DNA of 64,000 bases from Paenibacillus ottowii (GCF_006874425.1 NZ_VIJZ01000004.1:372001-436000); one strand, 5' to 3'. Shown: positions 26,382 through 38,200, counted from the first letter of the stretch. The notes: generated from the letters alone by a model not told the origin. Made by a program: numbers and translations.

Positions 26382-27080
26382 ATGGCAGTAATCTCCATGA
26401 AACAGCTTTTGGAAGCTGGGGTTCACTTTGGTCACCAAACACGTCGCTGGAACCCGAAAATGGATCGTTATATCTTCACTGAAAGAAACGGTATTTACAT
26501 CATTGACTTGCAAAAGACAGTGAAAAAGGTTGAGGAAGCTTACAACTTCGTAAAAAGCATTGCAGCTGAGAATGGTACAATTCTGTTCGTAGGCACGAAG
26601 AAACAAGCACAAGATTCCGTTAAAGAAGAAGCAGCACGCGCTGGTCAATTCTACATCAACCAACGTTGGTTGGGTGGTACACTGACTAACTTCCAAACTA
26701 TTCAAAAACGTATTGATCGTTTAAAACAATTGGAAGCTTGGGAAGAAGATGGTACATTTGCTGTTCTTCCTAAAAAAGAAGTTATCATTCTTCGCAAAGA
26801 AAAAGATCGTCTTGAAAAATTCTTGGGCGGTATCAAAAACATGAAGGGCCTTCCAAGTGCTCTGTTCATCATTGATCCACGCAAAGAACGTATCGCGGTT
26901 GCTGAAGCTCGCAAATTGGGTATCCCAATCGTGGGTATCGTTGATACAAACTGTGATCCAGACGAAATCGACTATGTTATCCCAGGTAATGATGACGCGA
27001 TCCGCGCTGTTAAATTGCTGACAGGTAAAATGGCTGATGCAGTTATGGAAGCTAACCAAGGCGAAGAAACTACAGCATAA
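26382..27080 (+). CDS. rpsB: 30S ribosomal protein S2
   Basis: A 232-residue S2 protein of the small subunit. Signatures: [20 protein letters not shown] at the N-terminus, [15 protein letters not shown] in the middle and [20 protein letters not shown] near the C-terminus. The frame is open upstream to 26331, but AGGAGGTG at 26368-26375 sets ATG 26382. It is followed by a hairpin terminator and tsf, the standard rpsB-tsf pair. Confidence 0.98.
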   Translation: MAVISMKQLLEAGVHFGHQTRRWNPKMDRYIFTERNGIYIIDLQKTVKKVEEAYNFVKSIAAENGTILFVGTKKQAQDSVKEEAARAGQFYINQRWLGGTLTNFQTIQKRIDRLKQLEAWEEDGTFAVLPKKEVIILRKEKDRLEKFLGGIKNMKGLPSALFIIDPRKERIAVAEARKLGIPIVGIVDTNCDPDEIDYVIPGNDDAIRAVKLLTGKMADAVMEANQGEETTA

Positions 27081-27114
27081 TATTTCCGATTGGAAATACC
27101 TATACGAATTAAAT

Positions 27115-27160
27115 GAAAAGGGTGGTTGGTAGGTGGAAAACCTCTCACTACCCTTTTTTT
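27115..27160 (+). terminator. Hairpin terminator/attenuator between rpsB and tsf
   Basis: AAAAGGGTGGT (27117-27127) pairs with ACTACCCTTTT (about 27148-27158, one G-U pair), followed by a T run to 27160. It would allow partial termination so that S2 and EF-Ts are made in different amounts from one transcript. Confidence 0.65.
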
Positions 27161-27212
27161 AAGGAATAAATCTCGTATATACCACTGAAAATTAAATTTG
27201 GAGGGAAATAAT

Positions 27213-27863
27213 ATGGCAGTTAATGCTAGCGCAGTAAAAGAGCTTCGTGAAAAAACAGGCGCAGGAATGCTGGATTGCAAAAAAGCGCTTGAAGAAGCAA
27301 ATGGTGATTTGACAAAAGCGGTTGAAGTTCTGCGTGAAAAAGGACTTGCAGCTGCAGCCAACAAAGCAGGCCGTATCGCTACTGAAGGCGTTGTTGAATC
27401 TTACATCCATGCTGGCGGCCGTATCGGCGTACTGGTAGAAGTAAACTGCGAAACAGACTTCGTGGCAAAAACTGACCAGTTCAAAGATTTTGTTCGTGAC
27501 ATTGCAATGCATATCGCTGCATCGAACCCTCGTTATGTTCGTCGTGAAGAAGTGCCACAGGAAGAGATCGAAAAAGAAAAAGAAATCCTGAAAGCACAAG
27601 CTCTGAACGAAGGCAAACCAGAAAAAATCGTTGAAAAAATGGTTGAAGGCCGCATCGGTAAATTCTACGAAGAATTCTGCTTGCTGGAGCAATCTTTCAT
27701 TAAAGATCCAGACAAAACAATCTCCACACTGATCAACGAGAAAATCAGTACGATTGGTGAAAATATCTCCGTACGTCGCTTTGTTCGTTTCGAACTGGGT
27801 GAAGGCCTGGAGAAAAAAGAAGACAACTTCTACGAAGAAGTTATGTCTCAAGTGAAACAATAA
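27213..27863 (+). CDS. tsf: Elongation factor Ts
   Basis: EF-Ts exchanges GDP for GTP on EF-Tu. The UBA-like N-terminus has [20 protein letters not shown]; the core has [19 protein letters not shown]. At 216 residues it is the short form with a single extended dimerisation region. ATG 27198 is in frame but overlaps the SD (GGAGGGA), so ATG 27213 is the start. Codon use is strongly biased, as for other highly expressed genes here. Confidence 0.98.
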   Translation: MAVNASAVKELREKTGAGMLDCKKALEEANGDLTKAVEVLREKGLAAAANKAGRIATEGVVESYIHAGGRIGVLVEVNCETDFVAKTDQFKDFVRDIAMHIAASNPRYVRREEVPQEEIEKEKEILKAQALNEGKPEKIVEKMVEGRIGKFYEEFCLLEQSFIKDPDKTISTLINEKISTIGENISVRRFVRFELGEGLEKKEDNFYEEVMSQVKQ

Positions 27864-27890
27864 TTACCAGCTATCGGTAATTGCATATGA

Positions 27891-28711
<821 letters not shown>

Positions 28712-28712
<1 letters not shown>

Positions 28713-29266
28713 TGCCACAATCTGTGAAAAAGAGCGCTGAAGAGCGCATGCAAAAAGCAATCCAGGCATTGCAACGTGATCTGGCATCTTTGCGTGCAGG
28801 ACGGGCAACACCAGCATTACTGGACCGTGTACAGGTTGAATATTACGGCGCAATGACTCCAGTTAATCAGCTGGCGAATATCAACACACCTGATAGTCGG
28901 ACTTTGATGATTCAGCCTTGGGACAAATCTTCTTTGGCTGATATCGAACGCGCTATCCAAAAATCCGATTTAGGTTTGACACCCTCAAATGACGGCAACA
29001 CCATTCGTCTGAGTATCCCTGCTTTAACGGAAGAGCGTAGAACTGACTTGGTAAAGCTGACGAAAAAAAGCGGTGAAGAAGCAAAAATCGCTATCCGTAA
29101 CATTCGTCGTGATGCAAATGATGATATCAAAAAAATGGAAAAAAGTGATATTTCCGAGGACGAATCTCGTAAGCATCAGGAAGATATCCAGAAGACGACG
29201 GATAAGTTTATCGCTGAAGTGGATAAAGTTTTAGCTGCAAAAGAAAAAGAAATCATGGAAGTTTAA
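28712..29266 (+). CDS. frr: Ribosome recycling factor
   Basis: RRF splits post-termination ribosomes with EF-G. The 184-residue tRNA-shaped protein is complete: [49 protein letters not shown] and [20 protein letters not shown] 28712 shares its A with the pyrH stop, so the pair is translationally coupled. Confidence 0.98.
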
Positions 29267-29276
29267 AAAGATTGGC

Positions 29277-29310
29277 AGCCCCTCCCTTACGGTGGGGTTT
29301 GTCTCTTTTC
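29277..29310 (+). terminator. Probable terminator between frr and uppS
   Basis: AGCCCCTCC (29277-29285) pairs with GGTGGGGTT (29291-29299, one mismatch), loop CTTAC, followed by the U-rich TTGTCTCTTTT. Imperfect, perhaps partial. Confidence 0.5.
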
Positions 29311-29351
29311 AAGCCTGAGGCACATTTTCAGAGAATGCTGGAGGAACTGGA

Positions 29352-30119
29352 ATGATCAAACGGGTTCGGTCTTGGTGGAACGGGGAACAAAAACAGCAAA
29401 CACCGGCCATTTCAAAGGACAATATTCCGCAGCATGTTGCTGTCATCATGGATGGGAACGGCAGATGGGCCAAACGGATTGGAATGCCGCGGATTGTAGG
29501 GCATCAAAATGGAATGAAAGCAGTGAAGCGCACAGCAATTGCAGCGGATGAACTGGGTATTAAATATTTAACAATGTTTGCTTTTTCAACTGAGAATTGG
29601 ACGCGTCCCAAGGACGAAGTTGATTTTCTAATGAAACTACCTCAAGAATTTTTGGCAATTGAGTTGGATGAGTTAATCGAAAAAAATGTGCAAGTACGTA
29701 TGATGGGAAACAAGGAACATTTACCTTCCCATACCGTTGAAGCGTTGACTGAAGCGACTCGACGTACTGAAAATAATACTGGACTTGTACTTAATTTTGC
29801 ATTAAATTATGGCAGTCGGCTGGAAATCACAGAATGCATGCAAGCATTGGGCCGCCAAATTGAGGCTGGGGAGCTTAAGCCGGAAGATATAACATCTGAT
29901 CTAATTGGCAACACATTGCTCTCTGCGGGTATGCCGGATCCTGATTTGTTAATTCGAACGAGCGGGGAACTTAGACTCAGTAATTTTATGCTTTGGCAGC
30001 TTGCATATAGTGAGTTGTGGTTTACTGATATTTATTGGCCCGAGTTTAAGAAAGAGCACTTATACGAAGCAGTGATTGAATATCAGAAAAGATCACGGCG
30101 GTATGGCGGACTGAAGTAA
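29352..30119 (+). CDS. uppS: Undecaprenyl diphosphate synthase (isoprenyl transferase)
   Basis: A cis-prenyltransferase that extends farnesyl-PP with isopentenyl-PP to the C55 lipid carrier for peptidoglycan and wall polymers. Catalytic Asp is D34 in VIMDGNGRWAK; FAFSTENWTRP and the C-terminal RTSGELRLSNFMLWQ with YWPEF complete the family pattern. Length 255. CTGGAGGAACTGG precedes ATG 29352. It pairs with cdsA and dxr in an isoprenoid/phospholipid precursor cluster. Confidence 0.97.
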   Translation: MIKRVRSWWNGEQKQQTPAISKDNIPQHVAVIMDGNGRWAKRIGMPRIVGHQNGMKAVKRTAIAADELGIKYLTMFAFSTENWTRPKDEVDFLMKLPQEFLAIELDELIEKNVQVRMMGNKEHLPSHTVEALTEATRRTENNTGLVLNFALNYGSRLEITECMQALGRQIEAGELKPEDITSDLIGNTLLSAGMPDPDLLIRTSGELRLSNFMLWQLAYSELWFTDIYWPEFKKEHLYEAVIEYQKRSRRYGGLK

Positions 30120-30136
30120 ATGGAGGATGAAAGCCG

Positions 30137-30928
30137 TTGAGACAGAGATTAATTACCGGTATTCTGGCAGGCATATTCTTTTTGGCAATGGTCCTGTGGG
30201 GCGGCTTGGCCTACCATTTGCTTATATTGGTGATGGCCCTAATCGGATTTTATGAGTTCGCACGAATGGCGCAGGTATCTCCTTTTGGAGGTACAGCATT
30301 GCTTGGCTATGTAAGCATATTAGCATTTGTATTCCCGTATCAACTTCTGGGGTTGCACTCACCATTATCCCTTGCCAGTTTGCTATGGCTGGTAATGATC
30401 GTGTTTATGATGATTACGGTAGGAACGAAAAATAAAATCCCGATTCAAACGGTAGCTATTTTATTTCTGGGTACTGTATATATAGGTTTTGGATTTTCGT
30501 ATATTGCGGAATCACGTCATATGGAACATGGCCTGTTATGGACTTTTTTGCTATTGGCTTGTATTTGGGCAAGTGATGCAGGAGCTTATTTTGTAGGCAA
30601 ATTGGCAGGGAAAACGAAGCTATGGCCTGCAATTAGTCCAAACAAAACGGTTGAAGGGTCCGTTGGCGGAGTTATTTTAGCGCTGGTTATAGCTCTGGTA
30701 TTCGCTGGATTATCAGGTGGTCTGCTGCCATGGGGTAAAGCCTTGGGCATCGGCTTGTCATGCGCTGTTGTGGGACAACTGGGTGATTTGGTACAATCTG
30801 CATACAAACGAGTGTACGGCATTAAAGATTCTGGTAATCTACTGCCAGGACACGGTGGTATACTAGACCGCTGCGACAGCTGGATTGTCGTTTTTCCATT
30901 TGTACATATGCTGATGCTGCTTCCATGA
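30137..30928 (+). CDS. cdsA: Phosphatidate cytidylyltransferase
   Basis: CDP-diacylglycerol synthase (phosphatidate + CTP), an integral membrane enzyme at the head of phospholipid synthesis. About seven to eight hydrophobic helices; the signature YKRVYGIKDSGNLLPGHGG then LDRCD lies near residues 220-250. Length 263. TTG 30137 has GGAGG at 30122-30126; an ATG at 30127 is out of frame. The 145-base spacer to dxr holds a small CCTGC/GCAGG hairpin (30977-30993). Confidence 0.96.
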   Translation: MRQRLITGILAGIFFLAMVLWGGLAYHLLILVMALIGFYEFARMAQVSPFGGTALLGYVSILAFVFPYQLLGLHSPLSLASLLWLVMIVFMMITVGTKNKIPIQTVAILFLGTVYIGFGFSYIAESRHMEHGLLWTFLLLACIWASDAGAYFVGKLAGKTKLWPAISPNKTVEGSVGGVILALVIALVFAGLSGGLLPWGKALGIGLSCAVVGQLGDLVQSAYKRVYGIKDSGNLLPGHGGILDRCDSWIVVFPFVHMLMLLP

Positions 30929-31073
30929 GCCTGGTGATTATAACTTATGCTCAGGATCAACCTCTATGATGTTCACCCTGCGTTATTAGCAGGATGGAAC
31001 CAGTTGCATAGTTGTCTGGATAACTAACAATGAGCTCCTGATAAGCGTGATTTTCAGGATAGGAAGGTGCATC

Positions 31074-32213
31074 ATGAAAAGAATTACGGTACTTGGTTCA
31101 ACCGGATCTATTGGAACTCAAACGCTGGATGTGGTGTCTATGCACCCAGATCAGTTCACTGTTGAGGCTTTAGCGGGCGGCTCCAATATCAAGTTACTTG
31201 CTGAGCAAGCACATCTCTATCATCCCAAAAAGGTGTCTGTCGGTACTCGGCAGTTAGCGGATGAAATTCGTCCTTTACTGCCTTCTGGAATCGAACTACA
31301 CTATGGAAATGAAGGGCTCGTTGAGCTGGCTGCAAACACAGAGGCAGATATGGTTGTGACGGCTGTAATGGGCAGTGTCGGATTGCACTCCACGCTGGCC
31401 GCGATTGAGGCTGGAAAACAGATCGGTTTGGCCAATAAGGAAACACTGGTTACGGCCGGTCATCTGGTCACAGCGCGGGCTCGGGCGAAAGGAGTGCCGT
31501 TGCTGCCGATTGACAGTGAGCATTCAGCTATTTTCCAATGCTTGAATGGTGAGCATATGAAAGATGTGGCACATATTACCCTCACAGCATCAGGCGGTTC
31601 TTTTCGAGATTTGACAAGAGAACAGCTGCGTGAAGTCACCGTGGAAGATGCACTTAAGCATCCTAATTGGTCAATGGGGGCCAAAATTACAATTGATTCA
31701 GCAACGATGGTGAACAAAGGGCTGGAAGTCATTGAGGCACATTGGCTGTTTGGACTTGGCTATGAGCAGATTCATGTGCTGCTTCATCCGGAAAGCATTA
31801 TTCACTCCTACGTCGAGTTTCAGGATACAAGTATTGTTGCCCAACTTGGGAACCCGGACATGAGAGTACCCATTCAATATGCTTTAACTTACCCTGAGCG
31901 GATGAAGTCTCCGGCGAAACCTCTGTCACTGGCTGAAGTGGGAAAACTCCATTTTAAGGAAATGGATTTTAATCGTTTTCCATGTTTAAGGCTTGCCTTC
32001 GAATGTGGTAAAATGGGTGGTACAGCACCAACCGCATTTAATGCTGCTAATGAGATTGCTGTTGCCCGTTTCTTGCGTGGAGAAATTTCTTTTCTGCATA
32101 TTGAAGCTATTATTGAACAGGTGCTCGAACAACATGTCAATATAACGGATCCTGATTTGTCTACGATTGAAATCTGTGACCGCGAGGCTCGTATCATAGC
32201 TGCGAAATTGTAG
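31074..32213 (+). CDS. dxr: 1-deoxy-D-xylulose 5-phosphate reductoisomerase
   Basis: DXR makes 2-C-methyl-D-erythritol 4-phosphate with NADPH, the committed step of the MEP isoprenoid pathway. The Rossmann motif LGSTGSIGTQTLDVV is at residues 6-20; ANKETLVTAG, PIDSEHSAIFQ, TASGGSFR and HPNWSMGAKITIDSATMVNKG (split here only for mention of its His, Ser and Lys ligands) are all intact. Length 379. ATG 31074 follows AGGAAGGTG; the longer in-frame start at 31047 has no SD. Confidence 0.97.
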   Translation: MKRITVLGSTGSIGTQTLDVVSMHPDQFTVEALAGGSNIKLLAEQAHLYHPKKVSVGTRQLADEIRPLLPSGIELHYGNEGLVELAANTEADMVVTAVMGSVGLHSTLAAIEAGKQIGLANKETLVTAGHLVTARARAKGVPLLPIDSEHSAIFQCLNGEHMKDVAHITLTASGGSFRDLTREQLREVTVEDALKHPNWSMGAKITIDSATMVNKGLEVIEAHWLFGLGYEQIHVLLHPESIIHSYVEFQDTSIVAQLGNPDMRVPIQYALTYPERMKSPAKPLSLAEVGKLHFKEMDFNRFPCLRLAFECGKMGGTAPTAFNAANEIAVARFLRGEISFLHIEAIIEQVLEQHVNITDPDLSTIEICDREARIIAAKL

Positions 32214-32320
32214 GCTAATGTTGGGTTAAGAAAGGAATTGTGATTCTCTTGTGCGAGTTCGGAGAATAATGATAATCTAGGAAGACAAACTCGATCTCAT
32301 TGAAAGGGGAACGGAAACGA

Positions 32321-33592
32321 TTGGAAACGATTCAAATAGTGTTGATGACGGTGCTCATGTTTTTCGTCATAGTGACGGTGCATGAATGGGGGCATTATTA
32401 TTTCGCCAAACGCGCCGGGATTCTGGTACGGGAGTTTGCGATCGGTTTCGGTCCGAAACTGTTCTCTTATAAAAGAAACGAGACACGATTTACGCTGCGA
32501 CTGCTGCCGTTTGGTGGTTTTGCCCGCATGGCGGGAGAGGATCCGGAGGTCAACGAAATTGAAACCGGACAAACGATTGCTGTACGCGTAACAGATGGCA
32601 TCGTTAAGACCATTTATCTGGACCAACTGGATAACCGCAAGAATGTAGTGCGTGGTGAAGTGCTGGATATTGATCTGGAACAAGCGCTAACTATAAAATT
32701 GGATGTGGATGGCGAAGATCAGCAATATACTGTACACCCACAAGCCATGATGGTAACCAAAGGACAATCCATCCAAATTGCACCGAAGGATAGACAGTAT
32801 GGGAGCAAAACAGTAGGACAGCGTGCGATGGCTATATTTGCTGGACCACTAATGAATTTTATTCTTGCCTTTATTTTGTTTGGTCTGCATATTCAGATGG
32901 TCGGCATACAGGTGGACAACCCGACGTATGTCCAAATTAGTGAAATTACAGCAGGTATGCCTGCTGCGGAAGCTGATTTGCATAAGGGAGATATTATTGA
33001 ATCGGTGAACGGAATTGCAATTGGTGCGAATGTTGAAAACATGATCAAACTGATTGCGGATTCTCAAGACAAGCCGATGAAGTGGACAGTTCGCCGTGGT
33101 GATAAGACCTTTGATCTTACTATCACTCCGCGTGCAATGGAAGGACAAAAGGGTGGTAAGGTGGGCATTGTGCCTGAGCTTCCAAAACGTCAAGCAGGTG
33201 TTGGGGAAACGTTCAAATTTGCCGGACAATCCATGGTGAGAACGACAGACCTTATTTTCCAAGGGTTTAGCCAGCTTATTCAACGTTTTTCTATCAATGA
33301 CCTAGGAGGCCCTGTACGTACTTTTGAAGTGACGGGACAAATTGCTAAGCAAGGTATTGAACAGTTGACATATTGGACTGCGATCATGAGTCTTTATCTG
33401 GGGATATTCAATCTGTTGCCTATTCCGGCGTTGGATGGAAGTAGACTTGTTTTCCTTGGTGTTGAGGCGGTAAGAGGACGTCCTGTTGATCCGAGCAGGG
33501 AAGGAATGGTTCATTTCGTTGGTTTTGCTATGCTATTCCTGCTTATGATTGCGGTCACGTATAATGATATTTTACGCTTAATTAATGGTTAA
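32321..33592 (+). CDS. rseP: Site-2 intramembrane metalloprotease RseP (RasP)
   Basis: A zinc protease that cleaves transmembrane segments of anti-sigma factors and leftover signal peptides. HEWGH at residues 21-25 supplies the zinc ligands and catalytic Glu inside the first helix; a PDZ domain spans about 190-275 (EADLHKGDIIESVNGI); the third ligand motif NLLPIPALDGSRLVF is in a C-terminal helix. TTG 32321, after AAGGGGA, gives 423 residues and the normal N-terminus; an in-frame TTG at 32300 precedes the SD. Confidence 0.96.
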   Translation: METIQIVLMTVLMFFVIVTVHEWGHYYFAKRAGILVREFAIGFGPKLFSYKRNETRFTLRLLPFGGFARMAGEDPEVNEIETGQTIAVRVTDGIVKTIYLDQLDNRKNVVRGEVLDIDLEQALTIKLDVDGEDQQYTVHPQAMMVTKGQSIQIAPKDRQYGSKTVGQRAMAIFAGPLMNFILAFILFGLHIQMVGIQVDNPTYVQISEITAGMPAAEADLHKGDIIESVNGIAIGANVENMIKLIADSQDKPMKWTVRRGDKTFDLTITPRAMEGQKGGKVGIVPELPKRQAGVGETFKFAGQSMVRTTDLIFQGFSQLIQRFSINDLGGPVRTFEVTGQIAKQGIEQLTYWTAIMSLYLGIFNLLPIPALDGSRLVFLGVEAVRGRPVDPSREGMVHFVGFAMLFLLMIAVTYNDILRLING

Positions 33593-33642
33593 TTAGAGAC
33601 GGACATTATAAAAATGGTCTGTATGGGAGGACATGCATTTCT

Positions 33643-35091
33643 ATGTCGAACGATAAACAGTTTGTCGAGGAAATCACGCCACAAAGCGAAGATTTTTCCC
33701 GATGGTATATTGATGTTATTAAAAAAGCAGAACTGATGGATTACTCGCCGGTTCGCGGATGTATTGTATTCCGTCCCGATGGTTTTGAGATTTGGGAACA
33801 TATTAAGGAAGCTATGGATGTTCGTTTCAGAGAAACAGGTCACCGCAATGCGTATTTTCCGATGTTTATCCCAGAGAGCTTTTTCCAAAAAGAAAAAGAG
33901 CATGTGGAGGGATTTAATCCTGAACTGCCATGGGTGACTGAGGCTGGTGGAGAAAAGCTGGAAGAACGCCTTGCAATCCGTCCAACATCAGAAACCATGA
34001 TCGGTCATATGTACTCGAAATGGATTCAATCCTATCGTGATCTGCCTGTGCTTATTAACCAATGGGCTAACGTGGTACGTTGGGAAAAACGGACGCTGCC
34101 TTTCTTGCGTACAAGTGAGTTTTTGTGGCAAGAGGGTCACACAGCCCATGAAACAGAAGAAGAAGCACGGGAAGAAACGATGAAAATGCTGGAAGTTTAT
34201 CGTGAGGTCATCGAGGAAATTCTAGCTATTCCGGTTATTACTGGACAGAAAACACCTTCTGAAAAGTTCGCAGGTGCGAAGGATACATTTTCACTGGAAG
34301 CGATGATGAGAGATGGACGTGCGGTACAAGCTGGAACATCCCACTATATGGGAACTAACTTTGCCGTAGCATTTGACATTAAATATTTGAGTCGTGAAAA
34401 CAACCTGGAATTCGCGCATACGACATCTTGGGGAACAAGTACACGTTTGATCGGTGCATTGATTATGGTCCATGGAGATGACCGTGGTCTCGCACTGCCT
34501 CCTAAAGTGGCACCTACACAGGTGATTATGGTCCCTATTGGACCACCTAAGAAACGCGATGCAGTTATCGCGCGTGCAGATGAATTATTCGCTGAGTTGA
34601 AACAAGCAGGTGTCCGTGTTAAAATGGACGACCGCAGCGATGTAAGTCCAGGCTGGAAATTTAATGAATACGAAATGCGCGGTGTTCCGGTTCGTCTGGA
34701 AATTGGACCTCGTGATATGGAAAACGGTGTCTGTGTGCTCGTATCCCGTATCAGCGGTGAGAAAAAAATTGTACAACAGGATCAACTGGTTGAAGAAGTA
34801 CACGCGATGCTCGCACAGGTACAGCAGGAGATGTATAACCGTGCAAAGAATTTCATGGAAGAAAACTTCTATTCCGTCGACACGTTGGATGAAATGAAGA
34901 CTCTCATGGAAGAAAAACGTGGCTTTACTTTGGCTGGATGGTGCGGATCTGAAGAATGTGAAGACAAAGTTAAAGAAGTGACAGGCGCTACAAGCCGTAA
35001 CATACCGTTTAAAACAACCGAGCAAAAAACCACATGTTTGTGCTGTGGCAAACCAGCCAAGCATACAGTAGTGTTCGCACGGGCGTACTAA
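33643..35091 (+). CDS. proS: Prolyl-tRNA synthetase, archaeal/eukaryal-like (type 3)
   Basis: Charges tRNA-Pro. At 482 residues, with no bacterial-type editing insertion, it matches the archaeal/eukaryal-like class (as in Thermus) and not the ~565-residue bacterial type found at this locus in B. subtilis. Class II features: IRPTSETMIGHMYSKWI, motif 2 region NVVRWEKRTLPFLRTSEFLW, GAKDTFSLEAMMRDGRAVQ and motif 3 HGDDRGLALPP. The C-terminal domain has paired cysteines (WCGSEECED, CLCCGKPAK) likely to bind zinc. ATG 33643 has GGGAGGA upstream. Confidence 0.95.
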   Translation: MSNDKQFVEEITPQSEDFSRWYIDVIKKAELMDYSPVRGCIVFRPDGFEIWEHIKEAMDVRFRETGHRNAYFPMFIPESFFQKEKEHVEGFNPELPWVTEAGGEKLEERLAIRPTSETMIGHMYSKWIQSYRDLPVLINQWANVVRWEKRTLPFLRTSEFLWQEGHTAHETEEEAREETMKMLEVYREVIEEILAIPVITGQKTPSEKFAGAKDTFSLEAMMRDGRAVQAGTSHYMGTNFAVAFDIKYLSRENNLEFAHTTSWGTSTRLIGALIMVHGDDRGLALPPKVAPTQVIMVPIGPPKKRDAVIARADELFAELKQAGVRVKMDDRSDVSPGWKFNEYEMRGVPVRLEIGPRDMENGVCVLVSRISGEKKIVQQDQLVEEVHAMLAQVQQEMYNRAKNFMEENFYSVDTLDEMKTLMEEKRGFTLAGWCGSEECEDKVKEVTGATSRNIPFKTTEQKTTCLCCGKPAKHTVVFARAY

Positions 35092-35203
35092 TAAAGAAGG
35101 GCAATACCCTATACTCACTTCATTCTCTTCGCCAACAGGATAGCTGTTCCGGGATAATGTTCAGGGCTATCTATGTTGTTGTGATGAGATTGAAGAAGGC
35201 TAC

Positions 35204-35248
35204 GAAAAGCTTTTGCGGTCGGAGATGTTTTAGACGCAGAAGCTTTTC
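35204..35248 (+). other. Long hairpin upstream of polC
   Basis: GAAAAGCTTTTGCG (35204-35217) pairs with CGCAGAAGCTTTTC (35235-35248): 14 pairs with one G-U, loop of 17 bases. Only a weak T stretch (TGTTTTC) follows, so it may be a leaky terminator after proS or a leader structure for polC, whose SD starts about 27 bases later. Confidence 0.55.
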
Positions 35249-35287
35249 ATGTTTTCAGAATGGTAATTGGAAATTGGGGGGAGAGCC

Positions 35288-38200
35288 ATGGGCGGAGCTG
35301 AAGAAAAGAGAAAGCGGCTAGAGCTGCTAATGAAGCAGGTTGTAATGCCGGCGGGAGTGGTTGATCCTTATTTTTTGGACGGTTGGATCGATCAGGTTGA
35401 GATAAGCCGTGCTAATAAAGATTGGAAGATCACCATTGCCAAGGAGACGCTGGTCCCCGCTCAGGTGTATCGTACGTTCTGTATTCAAGTACAGGAAAAA
35501 ATGAGTCATATCGCTAAAATTACATTCCGCTTTCAGTACGGTGAGCAGGTTCAACCTGGTGATATTATCGGTGAATACTGGAAGCTTTTTTTAGAGTGGG
35601 TGCATCGTGAAATTCCATCTGTTAACGGTTGGATGAACCGGGCCGTGCATGAATGGGAAGACGGTTTATTACTACTAACCATGAGCGATAGTATGTCATT
35701 GGAGCTGGCACGTAAAAAGCAGATAGATCAAGCTATTATTAAATTTTATGATAAATATTTTGGGCTCTCTATGCGTATTAAGGTCCAGGTGGGTGAAAGT
35801 AACCAAGAGGCACTACAGGAATTCCAGGAAAAGAAGATGCAGGAAGAACGCGAAGTTATCCAGCAGATGATGGAAAGTATGGAAGCTGAAATGCCGCCTT
35901 TGGAAGAAGAAGAAGGAGATGTACGGCTTCAATTTGGCTATGACATCAAAGAACCAGCTATCCCAATGCAAGAGATTCAAGATGAAGAGAAGAAAGTCAC
36001 CCTACAAGGAACAATCTTCGGTTTGGACAGTAAAGAATTGCGCAATGGCAGTACGTTATTTACGTATTATTTGACAGACTTTAGTGATTCACTGCAAATG
36101 AAAATGTTTGCTAAAACGAAAGAAGATCTAAAAATTCTCAGCCTGTTGGCTAACGGTAAATGGGTTAAAGTGCGGGGGCGAGTTGAATACGATCGTTTTA
36201 TGCAAATTCCCGAGCTGGTAATGATTCCTTCCGATCTAGTTGAAGTACAAGCTCCACCTGGACGCAAGGATAATGCAGAGGAAAAACGGGTTGAGTTCCA
36301 CCTGCACACAAAGATGAGTGCAATGGATGCAGTGGCCTCGATTGATCAATATGTCAAAACAGCCGCCAAATGGGGACACAAAGCGATTGCGGTCACCGAT
36401 CATGGTGGGGTGCAATGCTATCCTGATGCTGCTAAAGCTGCAAAGAAAAACGGTATTAAAATGATCTACGGCATTGAGGCCAATGTGGTTAATGATGCAG
36501 TTGAGGTTGTAATGCAGGCACAGCCTTTAAATCTGAAAACAGCGACTTATGTCGTTTTTGATATTGAAACCACCGGTTTGTCGGTTACACAGAATAAAAT
36601 TATTGAGATTGCCGCTGTGAAAATGCATGAGGGCAAGGAAATTGATCGTTATGCAACCTTTGTCAATCCACATGAACGTATACCATACAACATACAGCAA
36701 CTGACCAACATCAACGATGAAATGGTCAAGGATGCGCCAGATGTCGAACCTGTTATGAAGGAGTTCGTAGCTTTTGCTGGCGATGCTGTATTGGTTGCCC
36801 ATAATGCGCGGTTTGATGTCGGCTTTATCCAGGCCACTCTTCGAAAGATGGGTTTGCCTGAAATGACCAATCCGGTGCTGGATACGCTGGAACTGGCTCG
36901 TTTGCTGTTTCCTACTTTAAAAAATCATCGTCTGAATACACTGACCGCTAAATATAAAGTCGCATTGGAAAGCCATCACCGCGCTATTGATGATACAGTT
37001 GCATTGGCAGAAGTGCTGAACGGACTACTCCATGATGCTGAACAAATTAAGGGTTTTAAAATGCTCGACCGTTTAAATGATTATGTTGGAAAAGACTTAT
37101 CGACGGTTCGTCCTTTCCATTGCTGCATTTATGCTCTTAATCCGGTTGGTAAAAAAAATCTGTATAAACTGGTTTCTATGTCTCATACCGAATATTTCAA
37201 GCGTGTACCATGTATTCCTAAATCGAAATTGTCCACGATGAGAGACGGATTGCTTATTATTTCTGGTTGTGAAAAAGGTGAATTCTTTGAGGCTGTATTG
37301 AACAAGTCCGAGGAAGAAGCCGAGGAGATTGCACAGTTTTATGATGTGCTAGAAATTCAACCTTTGACGATGTATATGCATTTGGTGGAAAAGCAATTAG
37401 TAAGTGGGCCTGATGCGATAAAAACGGCTATACGCAAAGTATGTGAAATAGGAAAGCGACTTGATAAGCCTGTAATTGCTACTGGCAATGTCCACTATTT
37501 GGAAACTCGTGATAAGCTATACCGCGATATTACCATTCACGGCATTACTGGATTTAGCCCACTAAAGGATATTCGAAAGCCAGATGCCCATTTGCGGACA
37601 ACGGATGAAATGCTGGCAGAGTTCGAGTTTTTGGGTGAGGAAAAAGCATATGAAGTCGTTGTGACAAACACCAGCGAGCTGGCGGACCGTTTTGAAGAAT
37701 TGGAACTGTTTCCGGATAAGCTTTTTACACCATTGCTGGATGGAGCAGACGAGGAAATTCGTAATACATGCTATGAGACGGCTCAATCCATTTATGGCGA
37801 ACCCTTGCCTGAGGTCGTTGTAGCGCGTCTTGAAAAGGAATTGGAACCAATTATTAAATATGGATTCTCGGCTAACTATCTCATTTCTGAACGTCTGGTT
37901 AAAAAGTCTAACCAGGATGGATACTTGGTAGGTTCACGGGGATCTGTTGGTTCTTCTGTAGTAGCTACGTTTCTCGGTATTTCTGAGGTAAATCCGCTGC
38001 CTGCTCATTATATTTGCCGTAATCCTGAATGCAGACACAGCGAATGGTTTCTGGACGGTAGTGTGCCGAGTGGTTTTGACTTACCAGATAAAAACTGCCC
38101 GAATTGCGGTGGCAAGCTTAAGGGAGAGGGACAGGATATACCTTTTGAAACGTTCCTCGGTTTTAAGGGAGATAAAGTTCCCGATATTGACTTGAACTTC

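Noticed and set aside
27192..27860. 222-codon minus-strand frame covering tsf almost exactly
   Set aside because: It mirrors the biased codons of tsf (Phe/Cys-rich product, no SD, no family features), a typical antisense shadow of a highly expressed gene.
33593..33642. T-box leader before proS
   Set aside because: The spacer is only 50 bases, too short for a T-box, and the T-box core sequence is absent.
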